Of a stretch of 64,000 nt of DNA, positions 1-9,330 are shown piece after piece. Below the pieces are notes generated by a model. It did no database searches, was not told where the DNA came from, and saw only the letters and a program-made list of their open reading frames with translations. Source of the stretch: an uncultured Shinella sp. (GTDB lineage Bacteria > Pseudomonadota > Alphaproteobacteria > Rhizobiales > Rhizobiaceae); NCBI RefSeq assembly GCF_946479415.1, contig NZ_CAMLFY010000005.1, positions 1 to 64,000 of the forward strand. Direction: 5' to 3'. The first letter of the stretch is position 1, and each line of letters begins with the position of its first letter. Both the position numbers and the translations under genes were made by a program.

Positions 1-102
1 TCCAGAGAGTGTTTTCGCGAGCGCGGGCGGAGGGATTGCTGGTCTGGAGCCTTCCGGGCAACCAGGGGGATCTCTCGGTCTCACCCACTCTGCTATTGGA
101 CT

Positions 103-525
103 ATGCAAAATGGCAAGGTGTCAAGTTTCGAGCCATTGCGATTGCTTACGGTTGTCTATGGGAAAGGCCTTCGAACGACATCGAGGACCCTCGCCTCGTT
201 CCAAGTTCTTGACGCTGGATCACCAACGCGGCTTGCCGATGTGCTGACCGCAGCCGCAACGCTAAGCACCCAGTACAGCGCGCTTGAAGGTGATGTTGAG
301 AAACAGAATGTCCTGCGAATGGTCCTTGCCAGCATCACGCTTCGAACCGATGCGATGATGTTGGAGATCGCATCCGGCAGGCTGATCGCGATGCTGCTGG
401 ATGGAACCGCAGATCAGAAAGGACCGGCGCAGCCCCCTGGCGCCGCCGATGGTGCCCTTTTCCCCGATACGCTCGTCGTCGCGCATCGCATCGAAATAAT
501 CGCCGGCCGCTTTGCCGCCTATTGA
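103..525 (+). pseudogene. possible C-terminal remnant of a serine recombinase
   Basis: This stretch has no intact recognisable gene. The plus-frame translation from about 103 contains a segment (LRMVLASITLRTDAMMLEIA, then a short leucine-rich tail) resembling the C-terminal part of large serine recombinases of rhizobial mobile elements. The preceding frame (9-212) carries a weak resemblance to the SPTHAxKxGVRYRYY-like region of the same proteins, which would mean a frameshift between them. No catalytic N-terminal domain is present in the window. The similarity is judged by eye and is weak, so unrelated non-coding DNA is a real alternative. It lies directly downstream of the siderophore operon. 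Confidence 0.3.
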
Positions 526-574
526 AATAGCCGGCGCGAGGCGAAGAACTCGGCGCTTGCCTGACACCGTCAGC

Positions 575-1387
575 CTATCGCGCGATGGCTATCGGCATTC
601 CGCTTGCCGGATGCGGCAGCACGTCCATTTCCAGCCCGTAAATCCTTCGCATTTGTCCGCTCGTTACGATCTCGGCAGGCGTACCGCGGGCAATCAGGCG
701 GCCGGAATGCAGGGCAAGGATCTCGTCGCAGAAACGGGCGGCCATGTTGACGTCATGCAGCACGATGACAACGCCGACGCCCTTCGCGTGGCGCAGGTTC
801 CGTATGAGCGAGAGAACCTCGATCTGGTGCACGATGTCGAGCGCGGACGTCGGCTCATCGAGCAGCAGGCAATCGGCATCCTGCGCCACCAGCATTGCAA
901 GGCACACTCTTTGCCTCTCGCCGCCGGACAGCGTGTCGACCTGGCGGTCCGCCATGCAAACGACATCGGCGAGCAACATCGCTTCCTCCACTTTCGCACG
1001 GTCGATTGCGCCGAAGCGACCGAGTGCGCCATGCCAGGGGTAGCGGCCGAGAGCGACCAGTTCCCGAACCAGCATGCCCGGTGCATTGAATGTCGTCTGC
1101 GGCAGATAGGCGAGCTTGCGGGCGAGATCCCGATTGTTCCATTCATGCAGGGGCCGGCCTTTAAACTGCAAGGCTCCGCCACCTGGCAACTGCTGCCGGG
1201 CGAGGATTTTCAGGAGCGTCGATTTGCCCGAACCATTGTGCCCGATGAGGCCGACGATGCGCTTTTCCGGCAGGGTCAATGTCAGGGGATGCAGCAGGAT
1301 GCGATCAGGAACGGAAAACGAAACCGCTTCGAGCTTGAAAAGCGGATCGGTTTCCTCCGACAACGGCATATTGGACTGCTCAGTCAT
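575..1387 (-). CDS. fhuC: ferric-siderophore ABC transporter ATPase (FhuC-like)
   Basis: This 270-residue ABC ATPase would power import of a ferric siderophore across the inner membrane with the fused permease encoded upstream. Walker A is GHNGSGKST near residue 50, the signature is LSGGERQR and Walker B is CLLLDEPTSALD, followed by the H-loop LHDVNMAARF. Length and motifs fit the FepC/FhuC/BtuD class. The chosen ATG gives MTEQSNMPLSEE and overlaps the end of the siderophore-interacting protein gene by 8 bases, as expected for translational coupling. It is the last gene of the minus-strand iron operon. Assignment to hydroxamate transport rests on the context (FhuD, fused FhuB); the exact siderophore is unknown. 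Confidence 0.9.
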   Translation of the reverse strand: MTEQSNMPLSEETDPLFKLEAVSFSVPDRILLHPLTLTLPEKRIVGLIGHNGSGKSTLLKILARQQLPGGGALQFKGRPLHEWNNRDLARKLAYLPQTTFNAPGMLVRELVALGRYPWHGALGRFGAIDRAKVEEAMLLADVVCMADRQVDTLSGGERQRVCLAMLVAQDADCLLLDEPTSALDIVHQIEVLSLIRNLRHAKGVGVVIVLHDVNMAARFCDEILALHSGRLIARGTPAEIVTSGQMRRIYGLEMDVLPHPASGMPIAIAR

Positions 1388-2069
1388 GATCTCGCCGCCA
1401 GTACGGCACACAGAGAGACGGGCGACGGCCGAGATCCTTGCGCAACGGCATGACGGCGTCATGCTCTCCGGCAACCCAGACGAAGCTCTCCTGTAATTCT
1501 CTGTATTCTTCGACGGCCTGCGAAAGACGGTCGAGGAAAGCGGGTGTGTTTTCGGGAGCATCCCTGCAGAACCATTCCACGATCATGCCTTGGGGAACGT
1601 CGATATCGATCCTGTCTCCGGACACGGGCACCTCGATCAGAATATGGCCACTAGCATCGCTCGGGAGCGTTTCGGCAATCCGCGCCATGGCAGGCAGCGC
1701 CGTCTCGTCTCCGGCCAGCAAATATCGACGCGCGGGCTTGACGCCGAGGCCACAGGGGCCGGAGACGCCGCAGACCGCACCCGGCTCGGCTAACCGCGCG
1801 AAATTCGAACCCGGCCCGTCTTCATGCAGCACGAAATCCACATCGAACCAACCCTCGTCGGCATTGATGCGGCGGATGGTGTAGTAGCGGGTCTCGACGC
1901 CTTCACCCGGCAGAGCGGCCGGAAAATGCAGGCGGACATGCAGATTGTCGTTCGTCGCGAAATGGCGAAGGTCCCTTCCGACGAAGCGCAAGCGCTGCAT
2001 GGAGGGGGCCAACCGATAGGAGACCTGCACCGTGACCATCCGGAAGCCGCGGGGTTTTCGTTCCGTCAT
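1380..2069 (-). CDS. siderophore-interacting FAD-binding protein (ViuB/SIP family)
   Basis: This 229-residue protein matches the siderophore-interacting protein family, cytoplasmic flavin reductases that release iron by reducing the ferric siderophore after uptake. The N-terminal barrel has the FAD-binding signature RYYTIRRI, followed by WFDVDFVLHEDGPGS. The C-terminal part has the NAD(P)H domain with the YLLAGDETALPA motif and ends near VWVAGEHDAV. It sits between permease and ATPase genes, overlapping the former by 4 bases and the latter by 8, which points to one transcript. The ATG at 2069 was chosen because it overlaps the fhuB stop. The family is clear; the electron donor and siderophore are not. 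Confidence 0.88.
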   Translation of the reverse strand: MTERKPRGFRMVTVQVSYRLAPSMQRLRFVGRDLRHFATNDNLHVRLHFPAALPGEGVETRYYTIRRINADEGWFDVDFVLHEDGPGSNFARLAEPGAVCGVSGPCGLGVKPARRYLLAGDETALPAMARIAETLPSDASGHILIEVPVSGDRIDIDVPQGMIVEWFCRDAPENTPAFLDRLSQAVEEYRELQESFVWVAGEHDAVMPLRKDLGRRPSLCVPYWRRDHD

Positions 2070-4045
2070 GCGCGTCTCCCGATCAGCAGTAGCAGGAAAG
2101 GCCCTCCGACGACGGTTGCCAGCAGGCCCGCCGGAATCTGGAAGGGGAAGATGATGTTGCGACCAAGCCATTCAGCCGCCAGCAGGATCCCGCCACCGAT
2201 CAGCGCCGAGGCGATACAATGGCTGGCCGGCCTCTGAAAACCTGCAAGGCGGGCAAGATGCGGCCCCATCAGCCCCGCAAAGCTGAGTGGGCCGACCAAA
2301 ATGGTCGCTGCCGCGGTGAGGACTGCCGAAAGGACGAGAAGAATTGTGTTGGCGATGCGAAGCTCCACCCCCTGCCCACGGGCGACGGCCTCGCCGAGCG
2401 GCAGGATTTCCAGCCATCGCCGGAAGAGGAAGGCCAGCACCAGGCCGGCACCGAGGATGAACATCGCCACGACAGCCTCTTCAGGCCGGACCGCATAGGT
2501 CGAGCCGGACAGCCAGGCCAGCAATTGCTCCAGGCGCGGATCCTGCATGGCCATCAGCACGGCCATCACGAAGCCTGAAATCGAACTCAGCGTCACGCCG
2601 ATCAGCAACAGGCGATCGCCCTGAAAATCGCCTCTGCGGGACAGCATCAGGATGAAGGCGAGCGTCACGCCGGCACCGATGGCGCCCGTGCCGATCTGCA
2701 AACCGCGCGTCGCGGCAATGGTGGACAATGTCGCGGCGATGACGCCGAGCATCGCGCCCGAGGAGACCCCGAGCACTTCGGGCGAGCCCAGCGGATTGCC
2801 CGTCATGCGCTGCAAAATGGCCCCGGCAAGAGCCAGCATGGCACCGCCGCTGACCGCCGCGGCGGAGCGAACCATTCGCATCGCAAAGAGCCCGTCGATG
2901 CTGCCGAAAGGGAGAAATGCCCAGCCGGACGATATCCGCCCGAAAACAACCGTGAGAAACACGGCGCCCACCAGTAGGAAAGCTGCCAAGGCAAGCATTG
3001 CCCAGGGTCGCCTCAGCCTTCGGGCGAGCGCCGCGCTGTCCACGACGGGCGGTGCAAGCGTTTTCAGACGCCGGACCAGGACGAGCAACAGCGGCGCGCC
3101 CATCAGCGCGGTGACGGCGCCGGTTGGAAAAATACGATAGGTCACGGGCAGAGCCTGAACGCATTGATCGGTGGCGGTCAGAACGAGCGCGCCCAGAATG
3201 GCGGACCAGGCGAGTTCCCGGCCAGGCCCGCGTGCGCCACCCGCCCGCGCAAGGGCAGGTACGGCGAGGCCGATGAAGCTGATGACGCCGACGGCGGCCG
3301 TGACGACGGCAATCATTGCAGCAGCGATGAAAAGGGCAAGGAAGCGGAAGGTCTCGAGGCTCAGCCCGAGGCTTCGGGCGCTGCCGTCATCGAGCGCAAG
3401 CAGCATGAGCGGGCGCTGGATCAGCACCGCCGCGACTATCGCAGCAAGCAGGCGCGGCACAAGGAAGAGCGTGCCGGACCAGTCCTGCTGATCCAGATAG
3501 CCGGCGCCCCAGAGATAGATTCCCGTCAGGAAATCGTGGTTGAACAGCATCAGCACGGCGCTCGCCGCGCCGCAATAGAGGCTGACGATCATGCCCGACA
3601 GCGTGACGGTCGCCGGCGAAAGCCCCTTTCGCCACGACAAGGCCAGAATGGCCGCCAGCGCCAGCCCGGCCCCTGCCAGCGCCACGCCCTCGGAAGCCGC
3701 CACCGCAGCAACCGGAAACCAGAGGGTTGCGACGGTGAGCGCCAGATAGGAACCGGCTGAGATACCGAGCGTCGCCGGCTCGGCCAGCGGATTGCGCAGA
3801 ACTCGCTGCAGGACAGAGCCTGCGACACCGAGCGCCGCTCCCGCCATCAGCGCCACGGCGATGCGCGGCAGCAGGGTGTAGTGCAGCAGGATTTCGGCGG
3901 TGGCGTCCGGATCGGGAACGAGCACCGCCCAGACAGAAATGCCCTCGGGCAACACGGCGAGGATATTGAAGCCGATCATGCCCAAGCTGAACAGTGAAAA
4001 ACCGCCCATCAGGACGGCGAGCGTGGGATAGCGGATCAGGCCCAT
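2066..4045 (-). CDS. fhuB: fused siderophore ABC permease (FhuB-like, two FecCD halves)
   Basis: At 659 residues this is twice the usual length of a FecCD permease and contains two homologous halves, as in FhuB of ferric hydroxamate systems. Each half carries the paired motifs of the family: RIAVALMAGAALGVAGSVLQ with NPLAEPATLGISAG in the first, and RSAAAVSGGAMLALAGAILQ with GNPLGSPEVLGVSSG in the second. Both halves are strongly hydrophobic with about ten helices each. It starts 3 bases after the FhuD-like stop and overlaps the downstream SIP gene by 4 bases. It should form the channel driven by the FhuC-like ATPase. Confidence 0.92.
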   Translation of the reverse strand: MGLIRYPTLAVLMGGFSLFSLGMIGFNILAVLPEGISVWAVLVPDPDATAEILLHYTLLPRIAVALMAGAALGVAGSVLQRVLRNPLAEPATLGISAGSYLALTVATLWFPVAAVAASEGVALAGAGLALAAILALSWRKGLSPATVTLSGMIVSLYCGAASAVLMLFNHDFLTGIYLWGAGYLDQQDWSGTLFLVPRLLAAIVAAVLIQRPLMLLALDDGSARSLGLSLETFRFLALFIAAAMIAVVTAAVGVISFIGLAVPALARAGGARGPGRELAWSAILGALVLTATDQCVQALPVTYRIFPTGAVTALMGAPLLLVLVRRLKTLAPPVVDSAALARRLRRPWAMLALAAFLLVGAVFLTVVFGRISSGWAFLPFGSIDGLFAMRMVRSAAAVSGGAMLALAGAILQRMTGNPLGSPEVLGVSSGAMLGVIAATLSTIAATRGLQIGTGAIGAGVTLAFILMLSRRGDFQGDRLLLIGVTLSSISGFVMAVLMAMQDPRLEQLLAWLSGSTYAVRPEEAVVAMFILGAGLVLAFLFRRWLEILPLGEAVARGQGVELRIANTILLVLSAVLTAAATILVGPLSFAGLMGPHLARLAGFQRPASHCIASALIGGGILLAAEWLGRNIIFPFQIPAGLLATVVGGPFLLLLIGRRA

Positions 4046-4048
4046 GCG

Positions 4049-4930
4049 TCAATCCCCCACGAGCGCCGCCGAAGCGAGGCGGAGAAAGCGCGATGCCGAC
4101 GGCAGTCCGCCATAGAAAAGCACGTCGGGAATGCGCACGACGCGCTTTTCGCGCGCGAAAGGCAGGCTGGCGACAACGGGGGACGCCAGCAGCTTATCCA
4201 GCGAGACGGTGCTGGTGTCGCCGACACAAAGCAGGCGCGCCTCCTTCCGCTCTGCGAGCCGATCGACAGTGACGGTGACATGGCCATACGCGGTGGTGGG
4301 GCCGTCCCAGGCATTGGCGATACCGAGACGGTCCAACACGCTCTGGAACAGGCTGTTTTTCCCGAAAAGCAGCACGCGGCGGCCATCGATGATGGTGACG
4401 ACGAAGACCGGACGACCGTCATAACCATACAGGCGAGCCTTCGCCTGCTGCATTTGCGCATCGAAGCCCTGCCGGAAAAGATGATAGGCGCGTTCACGCC
4501 CGATGCGCTGCGCCAGCGCCAGCAGGGCGGCATCACCTTTCAGAAGAGGATCGCCTCCATCAAAGGCGTCCGGGGAAAACGGGAGGGTTGGCGCGATGAC
4601 CTTGAGACGCCCTGCAAGACCCGCAAGCTCATCCCCCATCAGGATCAGGTCGGGATTGAGCTCCAGCACGAGCTCGAGATTGGGCTCGGACCGCAGGCCC
4701 AGATCCAGTGTCGAGGATGGCGCCGAAGGTTCGACGACGAGCATGGCGTACCGGTCGCGCTCGGGTATCGCCATGGGCGCGACGCCGAGGGCGAGAAGAT
4801 TTTGCGCGCCAGGCCAATCCAGCGCGACCACACGCGAGGGCGCTGCGGCGGCATGGGCCTGGACGCTCATGCCGGCCGCAGCCATTGCGCCGAGCAGTGC
4901 CCGGCGCGACAGCCCATTTGCGAAAACCAC
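4049..4930 (-). CDS. fhuD: periplasmic iron-siderophore binding protein (FhuD-like)
   Basis: This 293-residue substrate-binding protein would carry the ferric siderophore from the outer-membrane receptor to the FhuB-like permease. It begins with a Tat-type export signal (LSRRALLGA followed by a hydrophobic stretch ending AHAAA). The mature part has the type III binding-protein pattern RVVALDWPGAQNLLALGV near residue 33 and NLELVLELNPDLIL near residue 83. FhuD proteins of Gram-negatives commonly have this length, and hydroxamate binding is inferred from overall similarity to that branch. The gene starts only 2 bases after the receptor stop codon. Confidence 0.85.
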   Translation of the reverse strand: MVFANGLSRRALLGAMAAAGMSVQAHAAAAPSRVVALDWPGAQNLLALGVAPMAIPERDRYAMLVVEPSAPSSTLDLGLRSEPNLELVLELNPDLILMGDELAGLAGRLKVIAPTLPFSPDAFDGGDPLLKGDAALLALAQRIGRERAYHLFRQGFDAQMQQAKARLYGYDGRPVFVVTIIDGRRVLLFGKNSLFQSVLDRLGIANAWDGPTTAYGHVTVTVDRLAERKEARLLCVGDTSTVSLDKLLASPVVASLPFAREKRVVRIPDVLFYGGLPSASRFLRLASAALVGD

Positions 4931-4932
4931 GC

Positions 4933-7341
4933 TCAGAACTGCTTTTGCACGGAGAAGGCGATCGTCCGCGGCGCGCCGAGATAGTTGCTGGTCTGCCAGT
5001 ACCCCTTGTTCGCGACATTCGTGACCGAGAGGCGCACGGTCAGCGGGTCGCCGAATTGGGTCGTCGTGTAGCGCAGGCCGAGATCGAAGGTCGTAAAGGC
5101 AGGCAGGCGATCGGTGTTCGCATCATTGGCCCATTGTTTGCCGGTGTACTGCACACCGCCCGTAAGGAAGAAGCCTTCGACCTGCGGCAACTCGTATTCC
5201 AGATAGGCCTTGGCGAGCAGCCCCGCGACATTCGTCGGGTCCTTGCCGTCGAATTCACCGCCTTTCACGTCAGCATTCAGTAGCGTCACACCACCAAGAA
5301 CCGTCAGGTTGTCGGTAGCATTTCCGGTCGCGGTGACTTCGATGCCACGATGGTTCTGGCGGCCATCCTGCGTGTACACATTGCTGCTGCTGGTGAATTC
5401 GTAGGCCTTCTCGATATCGAACAGCGCACCCGTCAGAAGAACGCCACCGACTTCGGCCTTGATGCCGAACTCCTTCTGCGTGCTGACCATCGGCGACATG
5501 ACCGCGCCGACATTGGTCGTACCATCCGGCGCCACGCCCCCCTGCTCGAGGCCTTCGATATAGCTGCCATAAAGCGATATGGATGGTGTCAGCTTGAAGA
5601 CCAGCGAGGCCGAGGGCGACAGACGGCCCTGATCATAGGGAACCCCTGAAAGGGCGCCCGTCGCGTCATAGCCTTCCGCGCGGATCTTGCTGTATGTCGC
5701 ACCGACCAGCGCGCTCCAGCGCTCGTTGAAATCGATCTGGTCGCCCAGCACGAAACTGTCATTGCGCACGCGCCCGGCATAGTAGGGCTCGCTGTCATCG
5801 ACCGGGAAAACCGGGCGGGGAAGATAGGTCGGCGACGTCAGCGGGAACGGCCCGAGCCATCCAGTGTTCGGGTTATAGGGCGTGGCCCACGACTGGTCGG
5901 CATACATCTGGTAGCCGAGCGTCACCTTGTGGCTGATCGATCCGGTATCGAAGGCGATGTCACCGAAAAGCTGTGCGGCATCGAACTCGTTCTTGGTGCG
6001 GCCGGAATGAATGGCGATCTGGGTATATTCGCCCGGTGTCTCGACGGCATTCATGATGTGGTCCTGAACGGGCCGGTCGATGAACTCCTTGGAATAGGCG
6101 CCCCGGATGGTGATGTTGTCGTTCACCTCATAGGTCGCTTTGAGCTGGACCTTCTTCTTCTCGAATTCGTCGCGGATCCACTTCTGTCCCCAGTTCTGCT
6201 CCGGATCCGGCACCTCGCCATGCGGAATGCCGTAGTACCAGTAGGTGGAAGGGTTTTCGGTCTTGTACTTGGCGTAGGAGGCGTTCAGTTCGAGCTTCAA
6301 CTGATCCGTCACCTGCCAGTCGAAGGCGCCGCTGATCAGGCCGCGGTTGACGTTCTGGTCGTCGATGGCCGTATCACCCGCCTGCTTGACCACATTGATG
6401 CGGTATCCGAACACGCCTTCGGCATCGATCGGCCCGCCGAAATCGCCATGGATATAGCCCTGCTCGCCACCATAGCTACCCGTTGTTATGCTGTTGTAGC
6501 GCTCCGCGGTTGGCCGCTTGCTGACATAATTGACCATGCCGCCCGGCGCGGCAGCACCATAGAGAAAGCCGGAAAGACCGTTGAGGATTTCGATGCGCTC
6601 GACGTCTTCGAGCGACGTCGCATGGCTATAGGAACGCCGCAGACCATCCTGGGCGGAATCATAGGTGTTGAAGCCGCGGATATTGACCATGGGCGACCAG
6701 CCGCTGATCTGCGGCGTGGCGGAGCGCGTCGAGGGATTGAGACGGAAAACATCGTCCGGCGATTGCGCCTGAATGTTCTGCAGGAGTTCGCGCGGCACGA
6801 CACTGACGGAGAACGGTGTATCTTTGAGCGCAACGCCCCCGAGCAGACCAAGACCCGAAATATTCTCGACCTTGTAGCCATCGGAAGCGAGGCCATCGTT
6901 CTGGAGCACCGCATTGCCCTCTCCATCGACGACGATGCGCTCAAGCACCGTGGCCGTGTCCGAGACCGCTCCCACCTGGGTCGCGTCGGTGTTGGGATCC
7001 GAGATCGAAACCGTTGAGCCGTAGGGATAGGAATAGACCAGCCCCGACCCTTCCAGGATTTTGCCGAGGGCCGCCTTTCTGGACATTGTACCCGCCGCGC
7101 CGTGGCTTTGCTTATGGGCGGCAATCGCCGGAATATAGGTCACCTGCACGCCGGCCTGCCGGCTGAACGCCGCCAGCACGTCACTGAGTGGCCCCGCCGG
7201 CACCGAGAACGACCGGACAGCGTCGTCTTCAGCCCGCAGCGCCGAGGCGAATGCCATGGAAAAGCAGACGCCGGCGAGAAGCACCGCCGCCCATTTCCCC
7301 GTCATCGAGTGACCATTGTTTGCGTGACCATTCTGTCCCAT
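4933..7341 (-). CDS. TonB-dependent siderophore receptor with N-terminal signalling (STN) domain
   Basis: This 802-residue outer-membrane receptor has a signal peptide in the first 35 residues. An STN domain follows at roughly 40-110 (RSFSVPAGPLSDVLAAFSRQ), then a TonB-box-like ERIVVDG near 135. The plug domain has DTPFSVSVVPRELLQ and the VERIEILNGLSGFLYGAAAP segment, and a 22-strand-type barrel ends in the aromatic residue of VQKQF. The STN domain in transducer receptors contacts a FecR-type protein, and a FecR/FecI pair lies immediately upstream. The receptor is therefore probably both transporter and sensor for its own induction. The ligand is likely a hydroxamate, judging from the transporter genes, but no residue identifies it. 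Confidence 0.92.
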   Translation of the reverse strand: MGQNGHANNGHSMTGKWAAVLLAGVCFSMAFASALRAEDDAVRSFSVPAGPLSDVLAAFSRQAGVQVTYIPAIAAHKQSHGAAGTMSRKAALGKILEGSGLVYSYPYGSTVSISDPNTDATQVGAVSDTATVLERIVVDGEGNAVLQNDGLASDGYKVENISGLGLLGGVALKDTPFSVSVVPRELLQNIQAQSPDDVFRLNPSTRSATPQISGWSPMVNIRGFNTYDSAQDGLRRSYSHATSLEDVERIEILNGLSGFLYGAAAPGGMVNYVSKRPTAERYNSITTGSYGGEQGYIHGDFGGPIDAEGVFGYRINVVKQAGDTAIDDQNVNRGLISGAFDWQVTDQLKLELNASYAKYKTENPSTYWYYGIPHGEVPDPEQNWGQKWIRDEFEKKKVQLKATYEVNDNITIRGAYSKEFIDRPVQDHIMNAVETPGEYTQIAIHSGRTKNEFDAAQLFGDIAFDTGSISHKVTLGYQMYADQSWATPYNPNTGWLGPFPLTSPTYLPRPVFPVDDSEPYYAGRVRNDSFVLGDQIDFNERWSALVGATYSKIRAEGYDATGALSGVPYDQGRLSPSASLVFKLTPSISLYGSYIEGLEQGGVAPDGTTNVGAVMSPMVSTQKEFGIKAEVGGVLLTGALFDIEKAYEFTSSSNVYTQDGRQNHRGIEVTATGNATDNLTVLGGVTLLNADVKGGEFDGKDPTNVAGLLAKAYLEYELPQVEGFFLTGGVQYTGKQWANDANTDRLPAFTTFDLGLRYTTTQFGDPLTVRLSVTNVANKGYWQTSNYLGAPRTIAFSVQKQF

Positions 7342-7453
7342 GCATCTGCCCCCGGCATGTTGTGCAACCCGCCGCTTTCGCCTCTCGGAAAACCGGCTTC
7401 ATGGTTGGAACGAAGGAGCTGCTGGCGTTTTCGGTCGTTTTTCAAAAAATCGG

Positions 7454-8404
7454 TCATACGGACGAAATAATCGTCAGGTAGCGCGAAATCTGGCGGACCT
7501 TGCCACCATAGGGATGCACGACAGCCCTCAGCGCCGCCACGGGGTTGCTGAGATCGAAGGCGCCGCTGATGCTCGCCCGGGCGAGAGCCGGGTTGGCCAG
7601 AACCACCCGCCCCGGCTGCCACCGGGCAATTGTCGCAACGACGGCACCGATCGGCTCATTGTCTGCGAACATCATGCCTTGCCGCCAGGCAGCGACCTGC
7701 GCCTTGTCGCGCTGGCCGCGCACGATGGAGCGCCCCTCCCCGCCAAGCCGCACCCATTGCCCGTCCAGCAGGCTGACGATATCGCTCGTGGGTGCCGCGG
7801 CGAAGCGCACATCCATGATGCCATGGTCGACGCCGACGCTGACGAAATCATCGTCCATGCTCACATCGAAGGCCGGACCTGGACCGGATGTCAGAACGCT
7901 GGCGGAACCCACCTCGAAGCCGCGCGCGGGATCATCGGCGACCTCGAAATAGCCCATGCCGCGCAGAAGCTCGACGCGCCGCACCTGCTCCGTCACGCTG
8001 AAGGTCATCGCGCTTTCGGGGCCGAGGGTCACCGCACTGCCGTCCGACAGCACGACCCGCCGAATTTCGGCCGTGCTGGTGAGATAATCGGCTTTCGCCC
8101 GGACAATCAGCTCCGGTCCCGCAACTGCCCCGGCAGTCGCAACGGCCAGCCCGCCCACCATGAGCTTGCGGCGCGAGAGGCCCGGCCCTCCCTTGGCCCC
8201 TTTGCGCAGATCGCCGAGCACCTTGCCGGTCATGCCATAGATTTCGCCGGCCTCCTGCCAGGCCGCCTCATGGGCGGGACTGCGCAGCCGCCAGCCCTGC
8301 GCACGTTCGATCGCAACGGGATTACTGGGTTCGTTCTGCAAGCGGATCATATGATCGACGGCTTCGTCGAACAATCTGTCCTGCTCTCTGTCGGGTCCGG
8401 TCAT
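7454..8404 (-). CDS. fecR: FecR-family anti-sigma/sensor protein
   Basis: This 316-residue protein fits the FecR family: an N-terminal cytoplasmic DUF4880-like region (DEAVDHMIRLQNEP, then AHEAAWQEAG), one membrane segment near residue 100, and a periplasmic FecR domain. The domain begins TSTAEIRRVVLSDGSAVTLG and includes RRVELLRGMGYFEV. The membrane segment is preceded by SRRKLMVGG, a twin-arginine-like motif. In this family the periplasmic C-terminus reads the state of the STN-bearing receptor and the N-terminus controls the ECF sigma factor. It lies between the sigma gene (74-base gap) and the receptor gene (112-base gap). The ATG at 8404 gives MTGPDREQ; a start 9 bases upstream is also possible. 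Confidence 0.9.
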   Translation of the reverse strand: MTGPDREQDRLFDEAVDHMIRLQNEPSNPVAIERAQGWRLRSPAHEAAWQEAGEIYGMTGKVLGDLRKGAKGGPGLSRRKLMVGGLAVATAGAVAGPELIVRAKADYLTSTAEIRRVVLSDGSAVTLGPESAMTFSVTEQVRRVELLRGMGYFEVADDPARGFEVGSASVLTSGPGPAFDVSMDDDFVSVGVDHGIMDVRFAAAPTSDIVSLLDGQWVRLGGEGRSIVRGQRDKAQVAAWRQGMMFADNEPIGAVVATIARWQPGRVVLANPALARASISGAFDLSNPVAALRAVVHPYGGKVRQISRYLTIISSV

Positions 8405-8478
8405 CGCGATCACTTGGGCTTCGGGCTACCACTTGCATAGTGTAACGCAGGAGCCGCGTCCAATTTCGCCCGAAGCGG

Positions 8479-8976
8479 TCAGATTTCTTTCAGGCGATCA
8501 CGCACATGGCGGTAAGCGTCGCGGATAATGGACCAGGTCTGCGTCGTGGAAAGGCCGATAAGCGGGCCGATCTCGGCGATGGACAAGCCCTCGAGACGAT
8601 GAAGCACGAAGGCCCTGCGCGTCCGCTCGGGAAGCTCCGCCAGCGCGTTCTGCGAGGCCAGCAGCCGCTGCCGGTCATAGAGGATTTTTTCCACCGAAGG
8701 CCGTGGATCGGCCACCGCCTCGACGATGTCGTCGGTGATCGCAAGAAAGGGTGCGGCCCGCGCCCGCCGTTCGAAATCCGTCGCGAGATTGCGCGACACC
8801 TGGAACAGATAGGCTCGCGGATTTTCGTCCGTTCCCATGGGCGAAGCTGTCATGACCCGCACGAAAGTGTCCTGTGTCAGATCCGCCGCATTGTCGTCGG
8901 ACAGCCCCCGCCGCCGCAGAGAGCGCCTCAACTCCTGGGCGTGGCGTATGAACAGTTTTTGAATATCCCATGCCAT
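8479..8976 (-). CDS. fecI: FecI-type ECF sigma factor
   Basis: This 165-residue protein has the two-domain ECF sigma layout. Region 2 includes LTQDTFVRVMTA and PRAYLFQVSRNLATDFERR. Region 4 is a helix-turn-helix around RAFVLHRLEGLSIAEIGPLIGLSTTQTWS near residues 123-150. The family directs RNA polymerase to the promoter of its cognate TonB-dependent receptor in response to the FecR signal. It is the first gene of the minus-strand iron cluster, and sigma-FecR-receptor order is the classical arrangement. No promoter could be assigned by eye. Confidence 0.92.
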   Translation of the reverse strand: MAWDIQKLFIRHAQELRRSLRRRGLSDDNAADLTQDTFVRVMTASPMGTDENPRAYLFQVSRNLATDFERRARAAPFLAITDDIVEAVADPRPSVEKILYDRQRLLASQNALAELPERTRRAFVLHRLEGLSIAEIGPLIGLSTTQTWSIIRDAYRHVRDRLKEI

Positions 8977-9330
8977 TCAGGCGGGCTCCCAGCCGCAAGT
9001 CCATTAACTTGCATTCGATACTCATGTTTTACGAATATCGGCGCGGTCTTTCAAGCCATGGGAAAAGGAAAGCACTAATTGAGCTGATCGACGAAATCGT
9101 CATGCCGAAGCCGGCGCGTGTTCGGCTCTGCCCAGATGATCTCGTGCAAGCGATGATCCGCCTTGTCCAACGGCGCTTCCTGTCGACAGTCGAGGAGATC
9201 GGCGACGCAGAAACGATCCATGAAGGCCAGAAAAGTCGCCTCCGCCGCACCGCCGCGCGTTCGATGACCAGCCCCGACATGGCCCTATACAACGCTGCGC
9301 TTGAACCGCTAGAAGCGGTTTTGCTATAAG
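8977..9330. other. intergenic stretch between fecI and the IS200 element
   Basis: This 350-base gap must hold the fecI promoter, but no Fur, RirA or Irr box is convincing by eye. A short minus-strand reading frame ending at 9075-9077 (…LHEIIWAEPNTRRLRHDDFV…) and a plus-strand frame (8970-9329) overlap here. Neither has a recognisable family or a good ribosome binding site. The stretch may be a decayed gene cut by the insertion sequence. Confidence 0.4.
9304..9320. repeat. 7-bp hairpin at the left end of the IS200 element
   Basis: AACCGCT and AGCGGTT form a perfect 7-bp stem with an AGA loop, 10 bases beyond the transposase stop codon. IS200/IS605 elements have subterminal imperfect hairpins recognised by TnpA as single-stranded DNA, so this is a candidate left- or right-end hairpin. 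It could also act as a terminator. Confidence 0.5.

Noticed and set aside
8970..9329. 119-codon plus-strand frame upstream of the IS200 element
   Set aside because: No family, overlaps the fecI 5' end, and competes with an equally weak minus-strand frame; left as unassigned intergenic DNA.
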